From positions 1,240,001 to 1,304,000 of the forward strand of contig NZ_CP132719.1 of the NCBI RefSeq assembly GCF_030845995.1: a stretch of DNA of 64,000 nt. Direction: 5' to 3'. The notes beneath the pieces were generated by a model. The model saw only the letters and a list, made by a program, of their open reading frames with translations, did no database searches and was not told where the DNA came from. A program made the translations under genes and the position numbers. Numbering within the stretch: the stretch's first letter is position 1; each line of letters opens with the position of its first letter. Source of the stretch: Geothrix sp. 21YS21S-4 (lineage in GTDB: Bacteria; Acidobacteriota; Holophagae; Holophagales; Holophagaceae). Below, one piece after another: positions 7,910 to 19,216 of the stretch.

Positions 7910-9202
7910 TCAGCCCCAGACGCGCTTTCCGCCGACCCACGTCCCGACCACCTTGCCGGGGAGGCTCCAACCCTTGAAGGGCGTGTTGTAGGACTTGGAC
8001 TGGATGAACGCGCGGTCCACCTGGACGGTGGCCTGGGGATCGAAGAGCACGAAATCCGCCGGGGAGCCGGGCGCGAGGGTGCCCAGGCCGCGGCGATCCA
8101 GGTGGAAGACCTGGGCCGGTTTCCAGGACAGGAGGGCGACCGCGCGGGCCAGGTCGATGACCTTGCGGTTCACCAGCAGTTCGAGGGTGAGGGGCAGGGC
8201 GGTCTCCAGGCCGATCACGCCGAAGGCGGCGATGGGCAGCTCCACTTCCTTGTCGTCCCAGCCGTGGGGGGCGTGGTCCGTGGCAATGGCGTCCACGGTG
8301 CCGTCGGCGAGGGCCTCCAGGACGGCCTGGATGTCGGCTTCGGTCCGCAGAGGCGGGTTCATCTTGTGGTCGCTGTCGAACTTCATCAGCTCCTTGTCCG
8401 ACAGGGCGAAGTGGTGGGGCGTCACTTCGCAGGTGACGTTCAGTCCCCGGGCCTTGGCCTCTCGCACCATGCGCATGGAGCCCCGGGTGCTGAGGTGGGC
8501 CAGGTGCAGGTGGCCGCCGGTGTGCTCCGCCAGGACGAGGTCCCGGGCCACCATCGCTTCTTCCGCCGCCGCGGGAATGCCCAGGCAGCCGAGGGACGCG
8601 CTGACGGCCCCTTCGTGCATGTAGCCCTTGCCTGCGAGGTCGCGATCCTCCTCGTGGGCCACGATGGGAACCTCCAGCCAGCGGGTGTATTCCAACGCCC
8701 GGCGCATCAGCGCGGCGTTGCCGATGGGCAGCCCGTCGTCGCTGAAAGCCACGCAGCCCGCGGCTTTCAGGGTGCCCATGTCCGCGAGTTCCTCGCCCTT
8801 CATCTCGCGGCTGACGGTCCCGATGGGGAAGTAGCGGCAGAGGCCGGCCTTCTCGGCGCGAGCCAGCATCATCTCCGTGATGGCGACGCTGTCGTTCACG
8901 GGCTTGGTGTTGGCCATGGCGCACACGGATGTGAACCCTCCGGCCACCGCCGCCCGGCTGCCGGTCTCGATGCTCTCCTTGCGGGTCTGCCCCGGCTCGC
9001 GGAAATGCACGTGGAGATCCACGAACCCCGGCGCCAGGACCGCGCCGCCACCATCCAGCACCTCGGTGCCTTCGCGCTTGGGAATCGCGGCCGCGTCCGC
9101 AGCGATCGCCTCCACCGTCCCGTCCGTCACCAGCAGCACGCCGGGCCCGTCCAGGTTCTGCGAGGGATCCACGAGGCGGACGTTCTTCACGAGGAGGGAC
9201 AT
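7910..9202 (-). CDS. pyrC: Dihydroorotase (type I)
   Basis: 430-residue cytoplasmic amidohydrolase that closes N-carbamoyl-aspartate to dihydroorotate in pyrimidine synthesis. Metal ligands His64 and His66 lie in GFVDLHVHFREPG. Further histidines lie in VPIVAHEEDRDL and HLHLAHLSTRGS, and the catalytic Asp is in AIATDHAPH. The substrate motif NPPLRTEAD is present. Length and motifs fit the long, type I form (PyrC in Bacillus, as opposed to the 350-residue E. coli form). The ATG follows GGAG. The nearest upstream gene is the GxxExxY element, which separates pyrC from guaB. Confidence 0.95.
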   Translation of the reverse strand: MSLLVKNVRLVDPSQNLDGPGVLLVTDGTVEAIAADAAAIPKREGTEVLDGGGAVLAPGFVDLHVHFREPGQTRKESIETGSRAAVAGGFTSVCAMANTKPVNDSVAITEMMLARAEKAGLCRYFPIGTVSREMKGEELADMGTLKAAGCVAFSDDGLPIGNAALMRRALEYTRWLEVPIVAHEEDRDLAGKGYMHEGAVSASLGCLGIPAAAEEAMVARDLVLAEHTGGHLHLAHLSTRGSMRMVREAKARGLNVTCEVTPHHFALSDKELMKFDSDHKMNPPLRTEADIQAVLEALADGTVDAIATDHAPHGWDDKEVELPIAAFGVIGLETALPLTLELLVNRKVIDLARAVALLSWKPAQVFHLDRRGLGTLAPGSPADFVLFDPQATVQVDRAFIQSKSYNTPFKGWSLPGKVVGTWVGGKRVWG

Positions 9203-9684
9203 GGGAACTCCAGAAAACCACCGATGTCCAAGAGATTAAAAGAAGAACACCGATGAACACTGATAAAAGCTGATGAACACCGAAAACACGGTCGACGGGA
9301 AAGGCGTTTGATCTGGGGTTTGGGAAGGCCGAAGTTGATGAGGAGGCAGGTGGAAAGGCGGGTGGCTTTGAGATAGTTCAGGCACTGGGCCGTGTGGATC
9401 TCCTCCAAGGCCCGGCAGGCTTTCAGTTCGAGAAGAAGGCATCCCTCCACCACGAGATCCGCGATGTAAGTCCCGACGACGCGATCCTCATAATGGACGC
9501 TGATGGGAACCTGCTGCTGATGGACCAGGCCAGCCCTTTCAAGTTCAAAGGCCAGCGCGTTTTCATACACCTTTTCCAGGAACCCCGAACCCAGCGCATT
9601 GGCCACCTTGAACACGCATCCGATGACAGCCTCGGTCAGCGGATCGTGATCGACGCGGGCCGCCCTTGCTTGATCGGTGTTCAT
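9187..9684 (-). CDS. GxxExxY protein (PD-(D/E)XK nuclease-fold family)
   Basis: A 165-codon frame. Its core (residues 15-128) is the GxxExxY family, with the name motif in GSGFLEKVYENAL and the nuclease-like residues in YIADLVVEGCLLLELKA (Asp, then Glu-x-Lys). The family is assigned to the PD-(D/E)XK superfamily by fold, and its function is unknown. The last 37 codons translate the left inverted repeat and the spacer before pyrC (RCSSAFISVHRC and onward) and look like read-through. The stop overlaps the pyrC start by 16 bp. The start ATG lies inside the right inverted repeat and has no ribosome site, so translation may depend on the repeat. Confidence 0.8.
   Translation of the reverse strand: MNTDQARAARVDHDPLTEAVIGCVFKVANALGSGFLEKVYENALAFELERAGLVHQQQVPISVHYEDRVVGTYIADLVVEGCLLLELKACRALEEIHTAQCLNYLKATRLSTCLLINFGLPKPQIKRLSRRPCFRCSSAFISVHRCSSFNLLDIGGFLEFPCPSS
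9245..9283. repeat. Left 39-bp inverted repeat of the GxxExxY element
   Basis: A perfect reverse complement of 9674-9712. It encodes the extra C-terminal residues if the GxxExxY frame is read through to its stop codon. Just outside it, the stretch accaccgatgtccaagag (9218-9234) looks like a decayed further unit. Confidence 0.85.
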
Positions 9685-9712
9685 CAGCTTTTATCAGTGT
9701 TCATCGGTGTTC
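9674..9712. repeat. Right 39-bp inverted repeat of the GxxExxY element
   Basis: A perfect reverse complement of 9245-9283. The GxxExxY start codon (9682-9684, minus strand) lies within it, and the guaB stop codon follows 9 bp to the right. Confidence 0.85.
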
Positions 9713-9721
9713 CGCTTTGTC

Positions 9722-11182
<1,461 letters not shown>

Positions 11183-11267
11183 CGGGAAGCCTTCTTCCGG
11201 GCCCGCGGCCTGCGGGACCTTGCATCCCATGGTCTCATGGCCGGCGCGCGGCTTCCAGCCTTGGCGG

Positions 11268-12209
11268 TCACGTCCGCTCAGCGGCGAGTTCCAGGGGAAA
11301 CGGGCAGCGCCAGCCGTCGGAAGGCGTTCCCTGCCAGGGCCCGGGGTCCAGGCAGCATTCCGAGGCGGAAGGGCAGCGGGGCCGGAAGGCGCAGCCCCCG
11401 GGGCGTTCGCCGGGAACCGGCAGGAACCCGGATTCGGAGGACGGCTGGCGCTGCGCCGCCTCCACCAGGCGGGCGGTGTAGGGGTGTCGGGGGGTGGCGA
11501 GCAGGCGGGAAGCGGGGCCGGCCTCCATGGCCTCGCCGCCGTAGAGGACCAGGAGCCGGTCACAGGCGCGGCGGGCCAGATCGAGGTCGTGGGTGATCCA
11601 CAGGAAGCCGAGGTTCCGTTCCCGCTGGAGGTCCAAGGTCACATCCAGGAAGGCCGCTTCCGCTGCCGGGTCGAGGGCGGTGGTGGGCTCGTCCAGCACC
11701 AGCATGTCGGGCTCGCAGGAGAGGGCCATGGCCAGCACCAACCGCTGGCGCTGCCCGCCGCTCACCTGATGGGGGAAGCGGGCCAGGAAGGCCGGATCGG
11801 AGGGGAGCCGGAGGCGCTCCAGAAGGGGCGCGAGCCGTGTCGCCGCCGTGCGGGAGGACTCTCCCCGATGGATGCGCGGCAGGAGGCCCAGATGCTCGCC
11901 GAGGGTGAGGAGGGGATTCAGGGCCCGACCGGGTTCCTGGGGCACCCAACCCAGCCGGTTCCCGCGGATCCGGTCCCGGGCCGGACCTGGCGGGTCGAGA
12001 GGTGTCCCGAAGGCCGCGAGGGACCCTGCCGCCTGCCTCACGCCCGGCGGCAGGACGCCGAACATGGCCCGGGTGAGGAGGCTTTTGCCCGAGCCGCTCT
12101 CCCCCACCAGGCCCAGCCGGTCGCCGGGGGCCACCTGGAGGCTGAGGGGTCCCAGCAGCCGCACCCCGTCCGCCCGTTCCAGGAGCAGTGCGTCGACGGT
12201 GAGGGACAT
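11268..12209 (-). CDS. ABC transporter ATP-binding protein, oligopeptide/dipeptide type
   Basis: 313-residue cytoplasmic ATPase of the OppD/DppD class. Walker A is GESGSGKS (about 37-44), the Q-loop is [12 protein letters not shown], the signature is VSGGQRQRL, Walker B is [13 protein letters not shown], and the switch histidine is in [11 protein letters not shown]-terminal oligo-HPY extension with the Cys pattern [15 protein letters not shown] is typical of peptide importers. No permease, binding protein or second ATPase is adjacent, so this is an orphan subunit here and its partners must lie elsewhere. No substrate can be assigned. Confidence 0.88.
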   Translation of the reverse strand: MSLTVDALLLERADGVRLLGPLSLQVAPGDRLGLVGESGSGKSLLTRAMFGVLPPGVRQAAGSLAAFGTPLDPPGPARDRIRGNRLGWVPQEPGRALNPLLTLGEHLGLLPRIHRGESSRTAATRLAPLLERLRLPSDPAFLARFPHQVSGGQRQRLVLAMALSCEPDMLVLDEPTTALDPAAEAAFLDVTLDLQRERNLGFLWITHDLDLARRACDRLLVLYGGEAMEAGPASRLLATPRHPYTARLVEAAQRQPSSESGFLPVPGERPGGCAFRPRCPSASECCLDPGPWQGTPSDGWRCPFPLELAAERT

Positions 12210-12355
12210 TCCCGGAGAATGCCACGGAAGTGATGGGGATCAAAGGGTTTCGAACGGGTCAAGAATGGCTCTTGACGCCCCCTTTCCCCGTCCTACCCTT
12301 GGTCCACCGAACCCACCCGCGGGACCACCCGCCCCGCCTAAGGCATGGAGGTTTC

Positions 12356-12589
12356 ATGGATTTTCTGCGCCCAGAACTTCAGGACCGCCTCATGAAGGAG
12401 CACTTCGAATTCCGCAAGCTGATGGAGGAACACCGGGCCGCCGACACGCGCCTCGGCGATCTCCAGAGAAAGCCCAGCCTGTCGGCCAAGGAGTCCCTCG
12501 AAGAGGTGGAACTGAAGAAGACCAAGCTGCGCGCCAAGGAACGCATCTACAGCATCGTGCAGGAAGCCTCCCACCGCGCCGAACACTAG
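12356..12589 (+). CDS. YdcH/DUF465-like small coiled-coil protein
   Basis: 77 residues, highly charged and helical throughout. RPELQDRLMKEHFEFRKLME resembles the LxxEHxxLdxxI opening of DUF465 proteins. The second half, EEVELKKTKLRAKERIYSIV, matches their LKkxKLxlKDri pattern. Function unknown. The ATG is 4 bp after GGAGG (12347-12351). It is monocistronic and ends in a strong intrinsic terminator. It resembles a short-coiled-coil DUF465 variant rather than a canonical one, so the assignment is moderate. Confidence 0.7.
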   Translation: MDFLRPELQDRLMKEHFEFRKLMEEHRAADTRLGDLQRKPSLSAKESLEEVELKKTKLRAKERIYSIVQEASHRAEH

Positions 12590-12607
12590 GCTTCCGCGCT
12601 CGCGGGA

Positions 12608-12643
12608 AAAGCCCCGGGAATCGGCCCGGGGCTTTGTTTTTTT
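12608..12643 (+). terminator. Rho-independent terminator
   Basis: A perfect 11-bp stem (aaagccccggg at 12608-12618, cccggggcttt at 12625-12635) with a 6-base loop, followed by g and seven T. It ends the DUF465-like gene and abuts a family-B palindrome. Confidence 0.9.
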
Positions 12644-12718
12644 AACCGCAGAGGGCTGCCGATGGAAAGCCGCCATTCTTCGGCCCTTCATCTGCGCAAA
12701 TCGGCGTCATCTGCGGTT
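12644..12718. repeat. Family-B intergenic palindrome (aaccgcag...ctgcggtt)
   Basis: Terminal arms aaccgcaga (12644-12652) and tctgcggtt (12710-12718) are perfectly complementary over 9 bp. The right arm is the end of cggcgtcatctgcggtt. A related string, cgtcatctgcggaatctgcg, recurs at 48899-48918. It lies between convergent genes. Confidence 0.7.
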
Positions 12719-12732
12719 CAAATCCATTCATT

Positions 12733-13938
12733 TCAGGACAGGAACCTCGGCCGATAGGCCTCGCCCACCCAGTAGACCAGTTCCAGCATGTCCTCCACGT
12801 CCCACAGCAGCACCTCCGCGCGGGCGCCGGGGTGCAGGTGCCCCAGGTCATCGCGGCGCAGGCTTCGGGCGGGATGGAGGGTGAGGGCCGTGAAGGCTTC
12901 CTCGAAGGTCATCCGGAGCTGAAGGCAGCCCAGCCGGAGGATGGTGAGCGGGTCGAGACACGGGCAGGAGCCGGGGTTGAAGTCCGTCGCCAGGGCCACG
13001 CGGCACCCGGCTTCGATCATCTTCCGGGCGGGCGCCCAGTCGCGCATCCCCAGGAACAGCGTGGTTCCCGGCAGCAGGACGGGCGTGACGTCCGCGGCGG
13101 CCATGGCCTTCATGCCCGCGTCGCTGCAGAACATGAGGTGATCCGCGCTGGCGGCGCCCAGCTCCGCCGCCAACTCCGCGCCGCCCGTCCAGGACAGCTC
13201 GTCCGCGTGGACCCGGGGGATCAGGCCCAGGCGCTTCCCGGCCTCAAGGACCCGCCGGCCTTGGTCCGCCGTGTAGACGCCGGTCTCCACGAACACGTCG
13301 CAGAACCGCCCCACGCCGGGGTGGCGGCGCACCAGTTCAGGCAGCCAGTCCTCGGCCACGGCGCGGGCGTTGGCTTCGGCATCGCCTCTGAACTCCGGCG
13401 CCAGATCGTGGGCGGGCAGGAGGGTCACGTCGAGGCTCCAGCCGCGCCGCTGCAGTTCCGCGTAGGCGGCGGTGAGGCGGGACTCCGACTCCAGCTCCAG
13501 CCCGTAGCCGGTCTTGCATTCGAGGTGGACGACGCCTCGCTCGCGGAAGGCCCGCAGCCGCGTTTCGCCCACAGCCACCAGCTCTTCGACCGTGGCGCCG
13601 CGGGTGGCGCGGACGGTCTCCCGGATCCCGCCACCTTCCGCGGCGATCTCCTGGTAGGTGGCCCCCTGGAGGCGCCGGTTGAACTCTCCGGAGCGGTTGC
13701 CGCCGAATAGCAGGTGCGTGTGCGGATCCACGAAGCCCGGCGTCACCCACGCCCCGCCGCCGTCCACCTGTGGAGCGTCCGCCCAGGCGACGGGCAGGTC
13801 CGCCGCCGGACCCATCCAGGCCACGCGGTCCCCTTCCAGGGCCAGGACGGCGTCCGGAATGCGGTCCACCGCCCACGTCCGGGCAGGATCGGGGGTCAGC
13901 AGGCCCCGGAGGTTCACGAGCACGCGGCGGTCCGACAT
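12733..13938 (-). CDS. hutI: Imidazolonepropionase
   Basis: 401-residue cytoplasmic metallo-amidohydrolase that opens 4-imidazolone-5-propionate to N-formimino-glutamate in histidine degradation. Metal-binding His73 and His75 lie in GFVDPHTHLLFGGNR. The characteristic LECKTGYGLELESE and TLLPAHDLAPEF follow. HADELSWTGGAELAAELGA and ATDFNPGSCP complete the site. Length and motifs are typical. The other hut genes (H, U, G) are not in the window. The start at 13938 (MSDRRVLVNLRG) begins at the domain edge; there is no strong ribosome site. Confidence 0.93.
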   Translation of the reverse strand: MSDRRVLVNLRGLLTPDPARTWAVDRIPDAVLALEGDRVAWMGPAADLPVAWADAPQVDGGGAWVTPGFVDPHTHLLFGGNRSGEFNRRLQGATYQEIAAEGGGIRETVRATRGATVEELVAVGETRLRAFRERGVVHLECKTGYGLELESESRLTAAYAELQRRGWSLDVTLLPAHDLAPEFRGDAEANARAVAEDWLPELVRRHPGVGRFCDVFVETGVYTADQGRRVLEAGKRLGLIPRVHADELSWTGGAELAAELGAASADHLMFCSDAGMKAMAAADVTPVLLPGTTLFLGMRDWAPARKMIEAGCRVALATDFNPGSCPCLDPLTILRLGCLQLRMTFEEAFTALTLHPARSLRRDDLGHLHPGARAEVLLWDVEDMLELVYWVGEAYRPRFLS

Positions 13939-14086
13939 GGGAGCAGTTTGGCAGGGGAGGGCGGCGGAGGAAGGGGCAGGGGACCGTTCGAGACAGAACG
14001 TCAAGGAGGGGATGGGCGCGCCATGCGAACCTCTTCTTCAGCCCCACTCGACCTTTCGATCCGAATTTCCGTCGAGGTATCCCGCC

Positions 14087-14881
14087 ATGATTCGTCCGTC
14101 GCTTCTGCTCGCTTTCCTTCTCAGCTTCGGGGCTGTGGCCCAAACGGTGGCCCCTCCGGTACCCGCGCCGACTCTCAAAGCTGGCGAGGGGCTGGCCATC
14201 GCGCTGGGGGAGGACGAGGTCCGCACTTACGGCGCGGCGCGGACGGAGGCGCCCATGGGGGACCTCGCGAAGCTGGTGTGGATGAAGCTGGAGGGAGCGG
14301 ACTGGTCCGCGCGGGGGGTGCGGTTCCGGTGCGGGGGCGCGCCCGCCTGTCGGGAACCCAAGGGCCACGGCCGGGTGGATCTGGCGGGGGCGCTTCAAAG
14401 GGATTGCGATGCGGCCTTTCTGGCCTGGATCGGGGAGTCCTCCACGCAAAACACGGAGCTGTACGGGCCCGAGGGAGCGCGGCTCCGGGTCGACGAAGCC
14501 TTCGGGCCCTTCCTCGGCCGCCGCCTGCCCCCCGGCGATCGCCTTCCGGCGTTGACGGCGGCCTGGGTGGGGCGCGGCGATCTGCTCCGAACCAGTCCCG
14601 AGGCCTTCCTCCGCTGGCTGATGGAGCCGGACCGCACGGAGGTGGTCACCTTCGGGCGGCGCTACCTGGCGGGCTTCTGGGTGGAGGTGAAGGATCTCCT
14701 CGGCAAGGAGGGCTGGTGGTTCAAGACGGCCACGGCCCCGATCCCCGGCGACCCTTCCCGCACCAGTGCCTGGGTGGCGGGAGGACGGGGGCCCATCCTG
14801 GTGGTGCTCCATGTCCCCGAAGGGCGGGGCGAGCGGGAGGGGATGGCGCGGATCCGCGAGATCCTGGGGCTGGATCGATGA
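14087..14881 (+). CDS. Exported transpeptidase/class-D beta-lactamase-like protein with degenerate active site
   Basis: 264 residues with a signal peptide (1-19, ending GAVAQ). The remainder follows the layout of penicillin-binding transpeptidase or class D serine hydrolase domains. An SxxK-position motif reads DLAK (59-62), an SxN-position motif reads DCD (106-108, in HGRVDLAGALQRDCDAAFLA), and a KTG-position motif reads KTA (213-215, in GWWFKTATA). The nucleophilic serine is therefore absent and a catalytic role is unlikely; ligand sensing or a structural role is possible. This is a pattern-level assignment and could be wrong. The stop overlaps the next gene's start (ATGA), so translation is coupled. 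Confidence 0.6.
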   Translation: MIRPSLLLAFLLSFGAVAQTVAPPVPAPTLKAGEGLAIALGEDEVRTYGAARTEAPMGDLAKLVWMKLEGADWSARGVRFRCGGAPACREPKGHGRVDLAGALQRDCDAAFLAWIGESSTQNTELYGPEGARLRVDEAFGPFLGRRLPPGDRLPALTAAWVGRGDLLRTSPEAFLRWLMEPDRTEVVTFGRRYLAGFWVEVKDLLGKEGWWFKTATAPIPGDPSRTSAWVAGGRGPILVVLHVPEGRGEREGMARIREILGLDR

Positions 14882-15156
14882 CGGGAACGCCTGATGGCGC
14901 GGCGGCCTGGACCGTGTACCTCCTCCGCTGCGGCGACGGGACGCTCTACTGCGGGATTGCCCTGGATGTGGCGGCGCGGCTGGCCCTCCACCGCGAAGGG
15001 AAGGGCGCCAAGTACACGCGGGGCCGAGGGCCGCTGGAACTGGCGTACTGGGAGACCTGCGGCTCGAAGGCGGAAGCCCTCCGGCGGGAGCGGGCGCTCA
15101 AGCGCCTGCCGCGGGAGGCCAAGCTCAGGCTGTGCGGCCCGACCGCATCTCGCTGA
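14878..15156 (+). CDS. GIY-YIG domain nuclease-like protein (YhbQ/UPF0213 type)
   Basis: 92 residues comprising a single GIY-YIG domain. The first motif appears as WTVYLLRCGDGTLYCGI (V-Y-L, then Y-C-G). The conserved Arg-His helix is AARLALHREGKGAKYTRGRG, and SKAEALRRERALKRLPREAK is the expected C-terminal helix. Standalone members are small and poorly characterised; some have DNA endonuclease activity. The start ATG overlaps the preceding stop by 4 bp. Its 3' end overlaps convergent rpe by 32 bp. Confidence 0.87.
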   Translation: MTGTPDGAAAWTVYLLRCGDGTLYCGIALDVAARLALHREGKGAKYTRGRGPLELAYWETCGSKAEALRRERALKRLPREAKLRLCGPTASR

Positions 15157-15811
15157 GCAGGGACGCCACGGCCGCCTTCGGATCCTCGGCCTTGAACACG
15201 GCGTTCCCGGCCACGAGACAGTCGGCCCCCGCGCGGATGAGGTCGGCGGCGTTCTTGGATCCGACGCCGCCGTCCACTTGGATGAAAAAGGGGACGCCCC
15301 GCTCGCTGCGGAGGGCGTCCAGCCGCCGCACCTTGTCCAGGACACGGGGGATGAAGCTCTGGCCGCCGAAGCCAGGATTGACGCTCATCAGCAGGACGAA
15401 ATCGAAGTCGCCCACCAGGTCCACCAGCGTCTCCACGGGCGTCCCGGGATTCAGAACCACCCCGGCCTTCCCGCCCGCCTGGCGGATGGCGGCGAGGGTG
15501 CGGTGGAGGTGGGGATCGGCCTCCTGATGGACGCTCACCCAGTTGGCGCCGGCCTTCACGAAGTCCGCGGCGTAGCGAAGGGGCTCCACGATCATCAGGT
15601 GGCAGTCGAGGGGCAGGGCGGTGGCCTTCCGCAGGCTCTCCACCACGGGCAGGCCGATGGTGATGTTCGGCACGAAGCGGCCGTCCATCACGTCCACGTG
15701 CACCACCTGCGCGCCCGCGGCCTCGATGGTCCGCAGTTCCTCGCCCAGCCGCGCGAAGTCGGCGGACAGGAGGGAGGGCGCCAGGAGGGGGGCGGGAGGG
15801 CGGAGGTCCAT
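15125..15811 (-). CDS. rpe: Ribulose-phosphate 3-epimerase
   Basis: 228-residue TIM-barrel enzyme interconverting ribulose-5-P and xylulose-5-P in the pentose phosphate pathway. Conserved pieces are LAPSLLSADFARLGEE, HVDVMDGRFVPNITIG (metal His/Asp and catalytic Asp), LDCHLMI, LLMSVNPGFGGQSFIP and IQVDGGV with GNAVF for the phosphate. The normal length is about 220. It lies 4 bp after the upstream amidohydrolase, implying one transcript, and overlaps the convergent GIY-YIG gene by 32 bp. Confidence 0.95.
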   Translation of the reverse strand: MDLRPPAPLLAPSLLSADFARLGEELRTIEAAGAQVVHVDVMDGRFVPNITIGLPVVESLRKATALPLDCHLMIVEPLRYAADFVKAGANWVSVHQEADPHLHRTLAAIRQAGGKAGVVLNPGTPVETLVDLVGDFDFVLLMSVNPGFGGQSFIPRVLDKVRRLDALRSERGVPFFIQVDGGVGSKNAADLIRAGADCLVAGNAVFKAEDPKAAVASLLSEMRSGRTA

Positions 15812-15815
15812 GGCC

Positions 15816-17414
15816 CTAGTGTGCCAGGGGCACTTCCGCGCCGTTCACCCAGAGGCGGCCGGGACGGAGCTTCCTCAGGTCCGCCGGGCTGAGGTTTCCC
15901 ACGGGAGCCTGGACCCACAGGAGATCGGCGGCGGCCCCCTTCCGGAGGACGCCGAGATCCTTCGCGCGGCCCAGCGCGGCGGCGTTTCCGGCAGTGTAGG
16001 CGCCGATGGCCTCGGCGCGGGTGAGGCGCTGGGCGGGCAGGAAGCCCTCCGGCGGGTTCCCTTCGGGATCCTGCCGGGTCTCCGCGGCGGCGAGGCCCAG
16101 GAAGGGATTCGGATCCTCCACCGGCGCGTCGCTGCCGAAGGCGAGGAGGGCGCCGCCGTTCACGAGGGTCCGCCAGGGGAAGGCCTCCGCCAGGCGGGCG
16201 GGGCCGAGCCGGGCGGGCGTCCAGGCGTGATCCGAGGTGCAGTGGACGGGCTGGACACTGGCCACCACGCCCAGCTTCCCGAACCGGGCGGCGTCCTCCG
16301 CGGTGACGATCTGGGCGTGCTCGATCCGGGGACGGAGGGAGCCGCGGCCCTTCCGTTGGGCCTGGGCGAGGAGGTCGAGGGCGGCGCGGTTGGCGGCGTC
16401 GCCGATGGCGTGGATGGCGGGCTGGTAGCCGGCCCGGAGGGTGGCGGTGGCATCCGCCGCCACCTTGGCCGGCTCCGTGACCCACAGCCCCTGGGTGGCG
16501 GGCTCGTCCGCGTAGGGCGCCAGGAGGCGCGCGCCGCGGCTGCCCAGGGCGCCGTCCAGGTAGAACTTCACGCCCTGCACCTGGAAGAAGGACAGCGCCC
16601 TGGCGCGGGGCTGCTTGAGTTCGCGCAGCATGAGGTCGTGGTCGTGGCTGAGGTAGGCGAACACGCGGATGGGGAGGGTGCCCGCGGCGGCCATCCGGCG
16701 GTAGGCCGCCAGTTCAGGGGCCTCGATTCCCATATCCGCGACGGCGGTGAATCCCTGGGCGCGCAGGGCCTCCAGCCCGGCTTTCAGGCGAGCCTCCACT
16801 TCCGCGGGAACCGGCGCGGGGATGCGCTTCCGGATGAGTTCCACGGCCGCGTCCAGGAGGATGCCCGTGGGCCGGCCGAATTTATCTTTCAGGATGCGCC
16901 CGCCGGCGGGATCGGGCGTGGTGGGGCCGATCCCCGCCAGCGCCAGGGCGGCGCTGTTCACCCAGGCCGCGTGGCCGTCCACGCGCTGGAGGAACACGGG
17001 GCGGCTGCCGGTGAAGGCGTCGAGGTCCAAGGCTTTCGGGAACGCCTTGGAGGGCCAGCGATTCTGGTCCCAGCCCCGGCCTTCCAGCCAACCGGCGGGA
17101 TGGGCGTCGGCCCAGGCGCGGATGCGCGCCAGGGTGGCGGGCAGGTCCGCCATGCCGGTGAGGTCCACCTTCCGCCCCAGGGCGCCGAGGCCGCCGACGT
17201 GGGCGTGGCCTTCGATGAAACCGGGAAGCAGGGTGCCGCCGGGAAGATCCGTGCGGCGGGCGGCGGGGTAGGCCTTGGCCAGGGCCTCCGGCGTTCCGAC
17301 GGCGAGAATCCGACCTTTGCGCACGGCGACGGCCTGGCCGCGCTGGGGGCCTTCAGGGGTCCAGAGATCGGCTCCGGCGAGGATCTGGGCGGGCGGCGGG
17401 GGCGGCAGCGGCAT
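15816..17414 (-). CDS. YtcJ-like metal-dependent amidohydrolase
   Basis: 532 residues of the amidohydrolase superfamily group that includes N-substituted formamide deformylase. Metal ligands lie in GFIEGHAHVGGLG. The family signature GRGWDQNRWP, the loop FLQRVDGHAAWVNSAALALAGI, a later AIHAIGDAANRAALDLL, RIEHAQIVT and FGSDAPVEDPNPFLG all fit. No signal peptide is obvious. The start at 17414 (MPLPPPPPAQILAGA) has only a weak ribosome site. The substrate is unknown. Divergent from the mutase gene with 76 bp between them, and immediately upstream of rpe. Confidence 0.85.
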   Translation of the reverse strand: MPLPPPPPAQILAGADLWTPEGPQRGQAVAVRKGRILAVGTPEALAKAYPAARRTDLPGGTLLPGFIEGHAHVGGLGALGRKVDLTGMADLPATLARIRAWADAHPAGWLEGRGWDQNRWPSKAFPKALDLDAFTGSRPVFLQRVDGHAAWVNSAALALAGIGPTTPDPAGGRILKDKFGRPTGILLDAAVELIRKRIPAPVPAEVEARLKAGLEALRAQGFTAVADMGIEAPELAAYRRMAAAGTLPIRVFAYLSHDHDLMLRELKQPRARALSFFQVQGVKFYLDGALGSRGARLLAPYADEPATQGLWVTEPAKVAADATATLRAGYQPAIHAIGDAANRAALDLLAQAQRKGRGSLRPRIEHAQIVTAEDAARFGKLGVVASVQPVHCTSDHAWTPARLGPARLAEAFPWRTLVNGGALLAFGSDAPVEDPNPFLGLAAAETRQDPEGNPPEGFLPAQRLTRAEAIGAYTAGNAAALGRAKDLGVLRKGAAADLLWVQAPVGNLSPADLRKLRPGRLWVNGAEVPLAH

Positions 17415-17490
17415 GGCGAACTCGTGAGGAAAGGGCCAGTGTAGCGTCCGCGCGAGACCCGGCGATAAGGTGGATCCCAACGGAGGCCCC

Positions 17491-19146
<1,656 letters not shown>

Positions 19147-19216
19147 GCACCCTTATTGCAAGGCTGTGACCGTCCGTCCCGCTCCCCCGCGGGACCTTCA
19201 CCCCCCGGAGGCCCCC

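Larger units (their letters stand above)
9245..9712. mobile_element. 468-bp element: GxxExxY gene between 39-bp perfect inverted repeats
   Basis: Bases 9245-9283 and 9674-9712 are perfect reverse complements over 39 bp. The unit gaacaccgatgaacactgat appears at 9245-9264 and continues with aaaagctgatgaacaccg. The element sits between guaB (stop codon 9 bp to the right) and pyrC, all on the minus strand. No target-site duplication is visible at the outer edges. The repeat contains an internal near-repeat (gatgaacac twice). Treating it as mobile is an inference from its architecture. Confidence 0.6.

Noticed and set aside
9187-9684. Full 165-residue GxxExxY product as functional
   Set aside because: The last 37 codons translate the left inverted repeat and the spacer before pyrC; the conserved core ends near residue 128.
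11183-11267. Purine riboswitch or leader upstream of guaB
   Set aside because: The 85-bp gap shows no conserved aptamer core or terminator/antiterminator pair.
14087-14881. Annotation as an active class D beta-lactamase
   Set aside because: The serine nucleophile is replaced by aspartate and the other two motifs are altered.
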